DNA from: a virus | Reading direction: 5' to 3' (one strand) | DNA length: 43,635 nucleotides | Virus record (IMG/VR): IMGVR_UViG_3300032235_000348 | Coordinates: 1 to 43,635 of that record | In this document: positions 20,748 to 30,157 of the stretch, one piece after another | How the letters are laid out: every line of letters begins with the position of its first letter | Numbering within the stretch: position 1 is the stretch's first letter | Position numbers and translations under genes: made by a program | The notes under the pieces: model-generated | What the model was told of the DNA's origin: nothing | Databases searched by the model: none | What the model saw: only the letters and a program-made list of their open reading frames with translations

Positions 20748-21396
20748 TAAACAACACTCACTATCTCAGGAAGAGCGCAATAATTCAGCTAATGAGCATG
20801 GAAAATTGCATATTCAGGGTCATATTAAAATTTATGATCCTGAAACAAAAGAGGTATTCATTGATAAGCGCAATGCAATCCACTACGAAAATTTTAGTAT
20901 TGGATTAGCTCAAGCTATGAGTAATCAAGGCCAAGGCTTTATTGCAGAAATGTGTTTTGGCAATGGCGGAAGTAGAATTGATCCAACAGGAATTATCACT
21001 TATTTGACGCCTAACTCAGTTGGGTTGAATGCAAGTTTATACAACCAAACTTACATTAAAAACATAGATGCAAGTAGCTCTTTAAACTTAGATCCTGCTA
21101 GAAATTTTATGGAAGTTCGTCACATTACAGGAACAGCATACACTGATATTTTAGTAAGTTGTTTGTTGGATTATGGCGAGCCTGCAGGCCAACAAGCGTT
21201 TGATAATAGCACAAATATGGATGGCTCATATATTTTTGACGAGCTAGGACTTCGTGCTTACAGCCCAGATAACATTGAAGGAAATGGGATGTTACTAACT
21301 CATGTAATTTTCCACCCTGTACAAAAGAGTCTTAATAGATTATTGCAGATTGATTATACAGTGAGAATTCAAAGTCTTACTAACGGGGCATTTTAA
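20737..21396 (+). CDS. Conserved T4-like virion/baseplate protein, unknown role
   Basis: I place the start at ATG 20737 (MDNNKQHSLSQEE), which overlaps the preceding stop by 11 bp. The longer open frame back to 20653 lies inside the end of the giant gene and is not needed. The 219-residue product is soluble, with no membrane segment. It contains GHIKIYDPETKEVFIDKRNA near its start and HPVQKSLNRLLQIDYTVRIQ near its end. From memory these resemble a protein found beside the large structural gene in marine T4-like phages. It may fill the place of a T4 wedge protein such as gp8, but I cannot show homology. Its stop overlaps the next ATG (TAATG), so it is co-translated with the first fibre gene. 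Confidence 0.75.
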   Translation: MDNNKQHSLSQEERNNSANEHGKLHIQGHIKIYDPETKEVFIDKRNAIHYENFSIGLAQAMSNQGQGFIAEMCFGNGGSRIDPTGIITYLTPNSVGLNASLYNQTYIKNIDASSSLNLDPARNFMEVRHITGTAYTDILVSCLLDYGEPAGQQAFDNSTNMDGSYIFDELGLRAYSPDNIEGNGMLLTHVIFHPVQKSLNRLLQIDYTVRIQSLTNGAF

Positions 21397-23243
21397 TGAG
21401 CTATATTATATATTATTCAGATCCTGCAAAAAATGCTACTCCGATCATAGTTTCAGACGGAACTAAGAATTCGCAGTCTAGCAGCTTGACTCTTATTGGT
21501 AGAAACTATCCAGGCTATGGTCAAGCGATTGGCGAGAATTTAATACATCTTTTAGAAAATTTCTCAAGTCCAACTCCGCCTAACAATCCAATTGAAGGAC
21601 AGTTATGGTTTGATACTAGCGATCCGAATAATAAGAAATTAAGAATTAATGACGGCGGAGTTAGCGCATCTCGTTGGTCTCCGATCAATGGTATTTTCCA
21701 ACAACCAAACGAACCAACTAATGTAAAAAATGGTGACATTTGGGTCGACACTGCTCGCCAGCAATTGAATTTTTATAATGGTACTAGTTTTACATTAGTT
21801 GGTCCTAGCTATTCAAGCACTACTAGAACAGGCAGCTATCCTGAGTCAGTTTTAGATACAACAGGTGTTGAGCACAATGTTATTATTCAATATGTAAATG
21901 ATGTTGCAGTTGAAATAATTGCAACTGAAGATTTTACACCGAATCCAATTATTGAAGGATTTACTGCAATTGAAGCAGGTGTTAATATATCTTCTCTTAA
22001 CGTTGGCACATCGCAAGAACCGAATATTCCTAAGATTAACGGAGTAGCAGAATCGGCATATTACTTGCAGCTTTCGGTTCCGACACCACAAAAAGTTATT
22101 GCTGACTCATTCATGAGGAAAGATATTGATCAAAGATTAACTGGATCGCTGAGCATTGCTGCAGATGGCAACGCTCTCCGTATTGGTAGCGATCCTACTT
22201 TCATTATCGAACGAAGAAGCCAGTATAATGCTGCTTTTGTAAACACTTATAATAATGGACAGTTTACATTTGAAATTGCAGGAACTAATAGACCTGTAAT
22301 GATCATGGACGGTGCAAATCGTAGAGTAACAATTAACGACCAGTTAACTGAAACATCACAGTCCGGGCTTTCGGTATACGGCTCAATTAGTGCTACAAAC
22401 AGTGCAACATTTAATACATTGTATGTAACATCGTCAGCAACAGACATCAATCAAGTACCTAATAATGCTATACAAGTTGTTGGAGGTGTCGGTATTGGCG
22501 GCACGTTAGTCGTAACTGCTGAGCACATTTTGCGCGGCCCGTTAGTGATAGGTGAGACACAAATTCCTCCTATTGTTCCGCAAAACACTGTTTCTAACAT
22601 TATTCTTCCAACTAAAAATGAAGAATATAATATGGGAGATCCTAACCTTCGTTGGCAAAATGTTTATGCAAGAGTTTTCCAAGCAGGTGCCGGACAAGAA
22701 GCACAATTTGTAGGCGTAGCTTCTTCTGCAACGTTCTTAAGGTCGCCATCGGCGGTAACTATTAACGGTGATGTAACATCTGTACCGACATCTTTTAGAG
22801 GCGGTGGCCAAGCATTGTCAGTTGCTATCACAGCAACCGGTGCAATGATTATCAATAAAACATCATTAGTAACTTCAACAGGAACTGATTGTTTACTAGT
22901 TGCAAATCCGTCAGATGGTAAACTATATAAGCAATCTAAGAGAGATTTCTTAAAAGACGCAAACTATTATGACGTACTAAATCCTTTAGTTAATATTGGA
23001 TATAGTACCCCTGCTGGCAGCTTTGTTCCATTAGGTACAATGTTGCCGTATGCAGGAGACATTGCTCCGCCTGGGTGGCTTTTATGCGATGCATCAAATA
23101 TTAACGTAGATCCTAAGTATCAAAATCTACGTGATTTGATCGGCAAAAAATACGACCCAACTGGTGTAAACTTCTTGTTGCCTAACTTAGCAAGTAAGTT
23201 AGCTTCAGGGACCACCGCAATTAACTATATTATAAAGTATTAA
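21396..23243 (+). CDS. Tail fibre-like protein 1, tail-collar C-terminus
   Basis: A 615-residue protein, first of four tandem paralogues. Residues about 1-130 form the shared N-terminal domain: SSLTLIGRNYPGYGQAIGEN, IHLLENFSSP, GQLWFDT and a second GDIWVDT repeat ending in FTLVGP. This conserved part probably docks the fibre on the baseplate or on another fibre. The middle is beta-rich, with the N-x-G-x-x-x-x-RW-x-x-V-(Y/F)-A motif (MGDPNLRWQNVYAR, near nt 22630) typical of fibre shafts. The C-terminus has PYAGDIAPPGWLLCDA followed by LRDLIGKKY, a phage tail-collar domain. The start overlaps the previous stop as TAATG. The specific receptor is unknown. Confidence 0.85.
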   Translation: MSYIIYYSDPAKNATPIIVSDGTKNSQSSSLTLIGRNYPGYGQAIGENLIHLLENFSSPTPPNNPIEGQLWFDTSDPNNKKLRINDGGVSASRWSPINGIFQQPNEPTNVKNGDIWVDTARQQLNFYNGTSFTLVGPSYSSTTRTGSYPESVLDTTGVEHNVIIQYVNDVAVEIIATEDFTPNPIIEGFTAIEAGVNISSLNVGTSQEPNIPKINGVAESAYYLQLSVPTPQKVIADSFMRKDIDQRLTGSLSIAADGNALRIGSDPTFIIERRSQYNAAFVNTYNNGQFTFEIAGTNRPVMIMDGANRRVTINDQLTETSQSGLSVYGSISATNSATFNTLYVTSSATDINQVPNNAIQVVGGVGIGGTLVVTAEHILRGPLVIGETQIPPIVPQNTVSNIILPTKNEEYNMGDPNLRWQNVYARVFQAGAGQEAQFVGVASSATFLRSPSAVTINGDVTSVPTSFRGGGQALSVAITATGAMIINKTSLVTSTGTDCLLVANPSDGKLYKQSKRDFLKDANYYDVLNPLVNIGYSTPAGSFVPLGTMLPYAGDIAPPGWLLCDASNINVDPKYQNLRDLIGKKYDPTGVNFLLPNLASKLASGTTAINYIIKY

Positions 23244-23247
23244 AAAT

Positions 23248-25122
23248 ATGAGCTATACATTAAGACTTACCAATGGAAAGATTTTGTTAACTCTAGCTGA
23301 TCAGCAGTTAGATAGTGTATCAACGAGCTTAACCTTAATTGGTAAGAACGTTAATGCATATGGCGATGACATCAACACAAACTTCATTCACTTACTGGAA
23401 AATTTTGCCAACACAACTGAACCAACTAGTCCGTTAGCTGGACAGCTTTGGTTTAATACGCTAGAGCAAAGGATGTATTTTTACAATAACTCTTTGCAAT
23501 TCAAGCCAGTTGGTGGACCTATAGTGTCAACATCAGAGCCGGTCGGTCTTGTATCAGGCGACCTTTGGATTGACACTACTGCAAAACAACTAAAATTTTA
23601 TGACGGTTCGAATTTAATTACAGCGGGTCCTGGATACGATGCTACATTAGGCAAGTCAGGAGTATTAACAGAAACAGTTCTTGATAGCTCTTTAGCTAAT
23701 AAGACTGTATCAAATATCTATTCCAATGGCAATTTAATTGGAATTATTAGTGATTCTCAGTTTGCACTAAACACATCTTTGTCAACTAGCACTGGAATTA
23801 CTACAGTCAATCGCGGAATCAATCTTGCTTCTGGAACTAAGTTCTACGGAACAGCAACTAACGCAGAAAGTTTAAACGGCGTAAATGCAGCAGACATTTT
23901 AGTTTCAACAATTACGACTCCGCAGAGCATTAGTAGCACATTAAATGTTTACAACGACGACGGAGTGTCAGTTGGGACCTTTGATGATCTTCAACTGTTT
24001 GTTATTGCACCTGATCGAGTTGCAACTATTGCAGTCGGCGATGTACAAGATTTTAATTTACTATTACAAACTCCTACAGACCCTAATGTTAATGCGTTGT
24101 ACTTTAAATCGTCAACGGGTCAATTAGGAATTTTTACAGATAATCCTACTTCGCCTGTTGATATTAATAGCAACGTTAGAATTCGTGGAAACTTAACTGT
24201 AAGCGGAACTGCTACATACGTTGATGTTGTAGATCTAAAAGTTGCTGATAAAACTATCGAACTTGCTAATACATCAACATCAGATGTTATTTCAAGTGGC
24301 GGCGGCATTGTACTAAAAGGCACCACAGATAAAACATTTCTGTGGACTCAAGGATTTAATGCATGGGTATCCTCAGAATCCATTAACCTCCAAGCAGGAA
24401 AAACTTTCCAAATTGGAGGCAATACAGTTCTTTCTGAAACATCGTTGGGTACTATTGTTACATCGGCACCTGGCTTAACAACAATCGGTAATTTAACTTC
24501 TGCTACAATCGGCTTAGTGAATATTAATTCGAGTACAATTAGCACAAGAGTTTCGACAACCTTAACAATTGCTGGAGGGTTAACTACCGGAGTTGACTTT
24601 TCAGGCAAAAGATTGTTTAACGCTTATACACCAGTAACTGGTGATGCAGGAAATCTAGTTGCAACTAAAAGCTATGTTGATAGCGCAGTTTCAGTTGCTA
24701 GAGGCGGCCAATATGCATTTACAATTGATGTTACAGGACAGGCAACCGGCCCGGAAGATCCAAACTTGGATAACTTTGTAATTTCATATTTGGAAATGGT
24801 ACTTCCGCCAGGAGAACCGTCGCCGTACGGAGTTACTGACAATTCTAGAGCAAGAATCATTGTTACAAGATACCAGTCATCTTCGTCTACCGCCGTAAGT
24901 AATCCTCTTAATTTTGCTCCTGTTGATGTATATGAAGCTGGTACTACTAGTACAATTAACGCAGTCGGATATCAAACAAATTATGTAGCTACAGTGCCAA
25001 TTCCAGCGTTATCTCTTTCAGTAAATAGAGCGGTAAAACAATATATTGTGTCGGCACAAACGTGGGTAAGATACGTAGTAACTGGAACTTCAAACACAGT
25101 GTATACTGACGGTACATGGTAA
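23248..25122 (+). CDS. Tail fibre-like protein 2, no collar domain
   Basis: A 624-residue paralogue of its neighbours. The N-terminal domain repeats the same pattern: SLTLIGKNVNAYGDDINTN, IHLLENFAN, GQLWFNT, then GDLWIDT and LITAGPGYD. The shaft contains PVDINSNVRIRGNLTVSGTA and YVDVVDLKVADKTIELANT, repeats common in marine phage fibres. TPVTGDAGNLVATKSYVDSA near nt 24630-24690 resembles the segment preceding fibre tips. Unlike the other three paralogues it ends in a different beta-rich domain (about residues 490-624) with no collar-type PPGW motif, so its tip probably recognises something else. It starts 4 bp after the preceding stop; the ribosome-binding site is weak, suggesting coupling. 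Confidence 0.82.
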   Translation: MSYTLRLTNGKILLTLADQQLDSVSTSLTLIGKNVNAYGDDINTNFIHLLENFANTTEPTSPLAGQLWFNTLEQRMYFYNNSLQFKPVGGPIVSTSEPVGLVSGDLWIDTTAKQLKFYDGSNLITAGPGYDATLGKSGVLTETVLDSSLANKTVSNIYSNGNLIGIISDSQFALNTSLSTSTGITTVNRGINLASGTKFYGTATNAESLNGVNAADILVSTITTPQSISSTLNVYNDDGVSVGTFDDLQLFVIAPDRVATIAVGDVQDFNLLLQTPTDPNVNALYFKSSTGQLGIFTDNPTSPVDINSNVRIRGNLTVSGTATYVDVVDLKVADKTIELANTSTSDVISSGGGIVLKGTTDKTFLWTQGFNAWVSSESINLQAGKTFQIGGNTVLSETSLGTIVTSAPGLTTIGNLTSATIGLVNINSSTISTRVSTTLTIAGGLTTGVDFSGKRLFNAYTPVTGDAGNLVATKSYVDSAVSVARGGQYAFTIDVTGQATGPEDPNLDNFVISYLEMVLPPGEPSPYGVTDNSRARIIVTRYQSSSSTAVSNPLNFAPVDVYEAGTTSTINAVGYQTNYVATVPIPALSLSVNRAVKQYIVSAQTWVRYVVTGTSNTVYTDGTW

Positions 25123-25132
25123 GGAAAATTTA

Positions 25133-27511
25133 ATGGGATATATTATAACCAAATCTGACAACGAAACTTTAATTCTATTAAATGACGGACAGGTTGACAA
25201 CGCTGTTTCTTCCTTAACATTGGTTGGTAAAAACGTTTCTGGATTCGGTGATGCGCAGAACGAAAATTTTGTGCGACTTCTTGAAAATTTTGCAAATAGT
25301 AGTGCAAATCTTTCAGGAAGTGGACAACCTCGAAGTCCATTACGCGGACAACTTTGGTTTGATACTAATCCAAATGTTAATAGACCATTAGTTTATGACG
25401 GTGTTAGCTGGCGTCCGCTTGCTGTTACGATTGTCGGTACTACAACTACTAACACATTAATCAACGCTACGGCAAATCCTCCAATTCCTTTTGCCGCTAA
25501 TCGACTTGGTGACTTTTTCTTTAATACAACGAATAACAAGCTATACGTTGTTTCAAGCACTAATACTGCATTAACATTGATCGGTCCAGAAGCAGTTAGT
25601 GGATTTGAAGATACTAGAATGTCGTCCACTACGATGTTTGATTCTTCGAACAATCCTAAGCCAGTAATACAAATGATTGTAGATGGCGAAGTAGTTGCAA
25701 TAGTTAGTAGTTCAACTTTCCAGGTTTCTAATACAACACCGGTTACTGGATTTACTCGAGTTTATAGAGGTGTGACCTTTAAAAACTATAACTCTTCTAC
25801 AAGATACACTACTGCTACTACTGATGTTGTTTTACACGGATTGCATGAGCAATTAGACGCTTCTTATCCTAGAAGAAATGTTAACGAATCTATTACTGCT
25901 GATTGGAATATTGCTTCGGGTAAATCATTGTATTTTGGAAGCGGATCTAACTCTTTAGTATATTGGAATACTGCTACTTCGGCACTTGTTGTTGCTGCAA
26001 CATCGGGCAATGTTTCACTAACAGTAGGTGCTAACTCGTTATCTTTTAACGGTTCTGCATTACTGCCTTCGTCTAGTTATAATTTAGGGTCGGGTGATAA
26101 TAAATTTGCCACTCTATATTCTACAACATTAAGCGCAGGCAACTCTACTGCTACGGGATTTTTAGAAGGTGATTGGACATTATCCGCAAGTAGTCAGTTC
26201 AAGCCAAACTCTGATATTTCAAATAATTTAGGAACTTCAACTGAAAGATTTAATACGGTCTTTGCAAGAACGCTAAACGCTGGCAGTGCTGCAACTTCTG
26301 GATTTATTACTGGAGTATGGAATTTAAACGCTGACTCTACAATTGTTCCGATATCCAATTTAGCAAATAATTTAGGTCAAAGTTCACGAAGATTTAATAC
26401 AGTATTTGCATCAACAATTTCAGGATTAACTTCTATAGTAGGATCTGCAAGTGTTGCTGGAAATATTACGCCAGCTGCTGATGCAACACATTCACTAGGA
26501 GCGTTGGGGCTACGTTGGAATGACGTATTTGCAAATAATTTACAAGCAACATCTGCATTTATTGAAACCTTGCAAATTGGTAATAGTAGCATTTTGTCGT
26601 CGGCAGTTACTACTGGAACATTCTCTAATCTACAAGCAACTTCAGGGGATATCACTAATTTAACATCTAATAGTAGCACATTTATATCGTTAGTAGCAAC
26701 TAACGGAACTATAAGCATTTTAAATTCTCCTGCTGCTACACTCGGAACTGCTAATATAACCAATGGCACAGTTGCAACATTAGCTTCTACAAATGCTACA
26801 ATTAGCAATCTAAATTCTTTAATTGCATCATTTTCTACAGCAACTATTACTAGAGGAACGGTTACTAATTTACAAGCAACAACAGCTACAATTAATACAA
26901 TTGACGGCGCTGTAATTAGAGAAAACGGAAACAGAGTAATTTCTTCCTTCTCAACAGGAACTACTGGATTAACTAATTCTTCAGCTAACCCCGGACAAGT
27001 AGTACTTAGCGGTGTATTGGCAGTAAAAAATGGCGGCACTGGAAATACAACATTTAATGCTGGGTATGTTAAAGCAAACGGCGCTAGCGCATTTACAACA
27101 GTCTCATCAATTCCATGGTCAGATATTGCAGGATCGCCGGCAACTTCGATGCCATCTGGATCGGTAATTTTATTTGCAATGGCTTCACCACCGGCTGGTT
27201 GGACTAAGGTAACAGATTCTTCATACAACGATAGAGCGTTGCGTGTTGTTACAGGAACTGGAGCTGGTTTGAGCGGTTCGGTGAATTTTACATCAGCGTT
27301 TACTAATCAAAGTGTTAATGGTTCAGTAATATCAACAGTTACTAATGTTTCCTTAATTATTACAAATTTTGAGGACATTGAAAACGAACAAAATCAATTC
27401 AGAGTTTATAGATATGCAATTAGTGACCCAGGCCACGCACACGAGTTTGTTGGAACTTCTATCGATTTAAGTGTCAAGTACCTCGATTTGATCATTGCAT
27501 CAAAAGACTAA
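25133..27511 (+). CDS. Tail fibre-like protein 3 with shaft repeats and collar-like tip
   Basis: A 792-residue fibre paralogue. The N-terminal domain shows SSLTLVGKNVSGFGDAQNEN, VRLLENFAN and GQLWFDT. The shaft (about residues 310-470) has four repeats of the N/S-LG-x4-RF/RW-N-x-VFA type. Next comes a low-complexity run of short Ala/Thr/Asn/Leu repeats (TNLQATTATINTI-like, about residues 495-590), likely a beta-roll or beta-helix. The tip has SVILFAMASPPAGWTKV and ends in TSIDLSVKYLDLIIASKD, closely matching the tip of fibre 4. An HAH triad (H768, H770) lies before the end. TAAGGAAA about 10 nt before the ATG is a good ribosome-binding site. Confidence 0.85.
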   Translation: MGYIITKSDNETLILLNDGQVDNAVSSLTLVGKNVSGFGDAQNENFVRLLENFANSSANLSGSGQPRSPLRGQLWFDTNPNVNRPLVYDGVSWRPLAVTIVGTTTTNTLINATANPPIPFAANRLGDFFFNTTNNKLYVVSSTNTALTLIGPEAVSGFEDTRMSSTTMFDSSNNPKPVIQMIVDGEVVAIVSSSTFQVSNTTPVTGFTRVYRGVTFKNYNSSTRYTTATTDVVLHGLHEQLDASYPRRNVNESITADWNIASGKSLYFGSGSNSLVYWNTATSALVVAATSGNVSLTVGANSLSFNGSALLPSSSYNLGSGDNKFATLYSTTLSAGNSTATGFLEGDWTLSASSQFKPNSDISNNLGTSTERFNTVFARTLNAGSAATSGFITGVWNLNADSTIVPISNLANNLGQSSRRFNTVFASTISGLTSIVGSASVAGNITPAADATHSLGALGLRWNDVFANNLQATSAFIETLQIGNSSILSSAVTTGTFSNLQATSGDITNLTSNSSTFISLVATNGTISILNSPAATLGTANITNGTVATLASTNATISNLNSLIASFSTATITRGTVTNLQATTATINTIDGAVIRENGNRVISSFSTGTTGLTNSSANPGQVVLSGVLAVKNGGTGNTTFNAGYVKANGASAFTTVSSIPWSDIAGSPATSMPSGSVILFAMASPPAGWTKVTDSSYNDRALRVVTGTGAGLSGSVNFTSAFTNQSVNGSVISTVTNVSLIITNFEDIENEQNQFRVYRYAISDPGHAHEFVGTSIDLSVKYLDLIIASKD

Positions 27512-27531
27512 TATTGGTTAAACCGATAGAT

Positions 27532-27564
27532 TGTTATCTAAGGATGAACGGTAAATAGTACATT
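27532..27564 (+). promoter_or_regulatory. Leader element with AAGGA and a four-codon mini-ORF (copy 2)
   Basis: The 53-bp gap 27512-27564 separates fibres 3 and 4. TGTTATCTAAGGA (27532-27544) matches the gp6 leader at 12 of 13 bases. ATG AAC GGT AAA TAG (27544-27558) follows, then six bases and the real ATG at 27565. GGTAAATA (27550-27557) only loosely resembles a late -10 box and would give no leader. A GGTTAAACC palindrome precedes the element. No convincing terminator is seen in the gap. Confidence 0.4.
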
Positions 27565-29829
27565 ATGCCATATTCACTAATAAAAACCAACGGAATTCAA
27601 TTAACGATTGTACAAGATGGTACTATCGATACTACCACTGATTTAGTCTTTGTCGGTAAAAACTATACAGGCTACGGAAGTCCAGTTAACGAAAATTTTC
27701 TTAAACTTTTAGAAAATTTTGCCAACGGAACTGCTCCGAGAAAACCTTTAATTGGCCAAACTTGGTATGATACTTCTAACAAAAAATTAAAACTGTTTGA
27801 TGGGAAGAAGTTTAAATCTATTGGAATTATTGATTATGGCATTCAGCGTCCAGTTGGTATGAATGCTGGTGATTTGCATTTTAATCAAAATACAAAAAAG
27901 CTATATGCATTTGACGGTGTAGAATGGTTGCTAGTTGGTCCAGCTGATCAAGTCAGCGGCGGCGTTGGATTAGTTTCAAGTGTAATCACTGACAACAATC
28001 TCCAGCAACATCCTGCTTATGTAATGACACTTGGAGGCAGCACTGCAACTATTTTTTCTGCAGATGTACCAGCATATTCTACTCCTTCAAGTAGTGTATA
28101 TTATAATAATTTCAAAAAGATCTATCCGGGCATAACGCTATCAGGTACAAACACCTTAGGAATTAGCGCAACAGCAGCATCGACTGGAACACTGTTATGG
28201 GGAACTTCTGCATCATCTCTAGGATTAGTAAAAAATAATGAATTAATATCTGCCTTTGATTTAGTATTACAGACAGATTTAGAAAACGGCGCAAATTATC
28301 CGTTAGCTATACTCGACGATGAAGGGATTACAGTTGGCCTCCAGAGAGTATTCCAGATGCACGTTACTAATGGTAATGTTGCAAATCTAAGTGCAATTAA
28401 TGGAAATAAAATTCAACTTAACGTTAAAACAAATGCAGGAACATATACAAACGTAATTTCAATTGACGGTTCTTCTGGATTTGCAGTATTGCCTAATTCT
28501 AGTTTAGCAGTTAACATTGGCTCGTCTTCGAACAGATTTAATGGTGTATTTGCAAACACACTAACTTCATCTCTGTTTACTGGTACTACAGTATCAGTTG
28601 TTAATTCTTTTGCAAACACAGCTAGATTTATTAATCTAACTGCTACTGTAACAAATTTGACTAATTTGACTTCTAATGGAATTATTGGAACAAATATTAC
28701 AGCAACTAATTTAACTGTTTCTGCGTTAACTGGTACTACTATTAATGGCACTACGATTTCGGGAACTAGTGTCTTTGATAGTGGAAGCCGAGTTATTACT
28801 ACGGCAACTGTTGGAAACTACGGAGTTAGATCGTTAGCTGGAACAACTAATCAAGTAACTGTTAGTGCAGCAACCGGCGCAGTAACAGTTAGTCTTCCGA
28901 GCACAGTATCTATTAATAGTTTAAGTGCTGCGGTAGTTAGTGGTACTGAAGTATACGACAATGGATTAAGAGTCCTTACACTTGCTACAATCCCTAGCGC
29001 AGGTGTCTCGTCTGTTTCGGGCAGCGCAGGACAAATTTTAGTAAACGGACTAGTTGGATCATCGACTGGATCTATATCATTAAGTTTCCCTTCAAATGTA
29101 AGCATTAACACGTTAGATGCTACTACGGTTAATGCAACTAATGTTAATGCTAACGGTCTTCGTGTTATTAACACATATACATCAGGAGGAACAGGTTTAA
29201 CAAATATTTCAACAAATCTTGGAGAAATCAGACTTGGTGGAATTTTAGCAATATTACACGGCGGCACAGGAGCTTCTGATGCAGCAACCGCTCGTTCTAA
29301 TCTAGGAGCACAAGCTACACTAGTTTCCGAAACCAATATTAAAAGTATTGACGGCAGAACATTAGTCGGATCTGGAACTATTAACCTTATTCCTCAAGGA
29401 ACTGCAATGTTGTTTGCTCAAACAGCCGCACCAACGGGATGGACAAAAGTTACTACTCATAATGATGCTGCGCTGCGTGTAGTTAGCGGAACAGCTACGT
29501 CAGGCGGAACTAGAGGATTTACTTCGACCTTTGTATCTACAGTAGTTTCAGGTACTGTAGGTGATACGACTCTTACAGAAGCACAAATACCGTCACACAG
29601 GCACCTTAGTGGAGTAATCGACGATAGTCCGAACGCCTTTTTCAATCAAGGCGCTGAAGGACCTAGTTACGTTGGTCCTGACGGAATTGATGGAAATAAT
29701 AACGATAGCTATTATGCAGGATATACTAGCTACACTGGCGGCGGCGAAGCTCACAGCCACTCATTTACAGGCACTTCAATCGATCTTGCTGTTAAATACG
29801 TAGACGTAATTATAGCAACAAAGGATTGA
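27565..29829 (+). CDS. Tail fibre-like protein 4, collar-like tip with HxH motifs
   Basis: A 754-residue fibre paralogue and last of the tandem set. The N-terminal domain has DLVFVGKNYTGYGSPVNENF, LKLLENFAN and GQTWYDTSNKKLKLFDG. The shaft includes SSLAVNIGSSSNRFNGVFAN, the same repeat type as fibre 3, followed by Thr/Asn/Val-rich short repeats. The tip has AMLFAQTAAPTGWTKV and ends in TSIDLAVKYVDVIIATKD, homologous to fibre 3, with a variable insertion between them. HRH (678-680) and HSH (730-732) triads are in the tip. In T4 gp37 HxH motifs bind iron in the fibre needle, but homology is not shown here. It is the only fibre gene preceded by a sizeable gap. Confidence 0.85.
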   Translation: MPYSLIKTNGIQLTIVQDGTIDTTTDLVFVGKNYTGYGSPVNENFLKLLENFANGTAPRKPLIGQTWYDTSNKKLKLFDGKKFKSIGIIDYGIQRPVGMNAGDLHFNQNTKKLYAFDGVEWLLVGPADQVSGGVGLVSSVITDNNLQQHPAYVMTLGGSTATIFSADVPAYSTPSSSVYYNNFKKIYPGITLSGTNTLGISATAASTGTLLWGTSASSLGLVKNNELISAFDLVLQTDLENGANYPLAILDDEGITVGLQRVFQMHVTNGNVANLSAINGNKIQLNVKTNAGTYTNVISIDGSSGFAVLPNSSLAVNIGSSSNRFNGVFANTLTSSLFTGTTVSVVNSFANTARFINLTATVTNLTNLTSNGIIGTNITATNLTVSALTGTTINGTTISGTSVFDSGSRVITTATVGNYGVRSLAGTTNQVTVSAATGAVTVSLPSTVSINSLSAAVVSGTEVYDNGLRVLTLATIPSAGVSSVSGSAGQILVNGLVGSSTGSISLSFPSNVSINTLDATTVNATNVNANGLRVINTYTSGGTGLTNISTNLGEIRLGGILAILHGGTGASDAATARSNLGAQATLVSETNIKSIDGRTLVGSGTINLIPQGTAMLFAQTAAPTGWTKVTTHNDAALRVVSGTATSGGTRGFTSTFVSTVVSGTVGDTTLTEAQIPSHRHLSGVIDDSPNAFFNQGAEGPSYVGPDGIDGNNNDSYYAGYTSYTGGGEAHSHSFTGTSIDLAVKYVDVIIATKD

Positions 29830-29832
29830 TAA

Positions 29833-30126
29833 ATGAAATTAGAACCAGGAAAATATTGTCCTCTTATTAAAAAGGATTGTATTGGGCTTCAATGTTCATG
29901 GTTTATGCTAGTAAGAGGTAAACATCCACAAACAGGCGAAGACATCGATGAATGGAATTGTGCTGTAACTTGGCTACCAGTATTGCTAATTGAAAATAGT
30001 CAGCAACAAAGGCAGACAGGTGCCGCAGTTGAAAGCTTCAGAAACGAAGTTGTTAAAGCTGCTGAAACTAGTCAACAGTTGCTAGCTTTTGAACTGCAAC
30101 AAAAACTACTAGGAAATAACCAATAA
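29833..30126 (+). CDS. Small conserved four-cysteine phage protein
   Basis: A 97-residue protein starting 3 bp after fibre 4. The N-terminal half has C9, C16, C21 and C43 in the pattern CPLIKKDCIGLQC ... WNC, which suggests a zinc or iron-sulphur site or a disulphide-bonded knot. The C-terminal half (about 52-95) is a predicted helix with IENSQQQRQTGAAVESFRNE. From memory, close relatives occur beside tail-fibre genes in many tailed phages, with unknown function. A role as fibre-assembly factor is possible from position alone. It is the last gene of the plus-strand block, and its stop (30124-30126) abuts the terminator hairpin. Confidence 0.8.
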   Translation: MKLEPGKYCPLIKKDCIGLQCSWFMLVRGKHPQTGEDIDEWNCAVTWLPVLLIENSQQQRQTGAAVESFRNEVVKAAETSQQLLAFELQQKLLGNNQ

Positions 30127-30154
30127 AAAAAGCCCTAGTTACCTAGGGCTTTTT
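30127..30154. terminator. Bidirectional intrinsic terminator between convergent gene blocks
   Basis: AGCCCTAG and CTAGGGCT pair around a TTAC loop, extended by flanking A and T runs on either side. The T run follows the stem on both strands, so it can end both the plus-strand late transcript and the minus-strand transcript. It fills the 31-bp gap between the two converging stop codons and marks the strand switch of the window. Confidence 0.88.
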
Positions 30155-30157
30155 ATT

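Noticed and set aside
26377-27228. 283-codon antisense open frame under fibre 3
   Set aside because: It is a shadow of low-complexity Thr/Ala/Asn-rich coding sequence, has no ribosome-binding site or promoter, and opposes the transcription of the whole block.
28851-29336. 161-codon antisense open frame under fibre 4
   Set aside because: Same reasons: valine/proline-rich shadow of a repetitive fibre gene.
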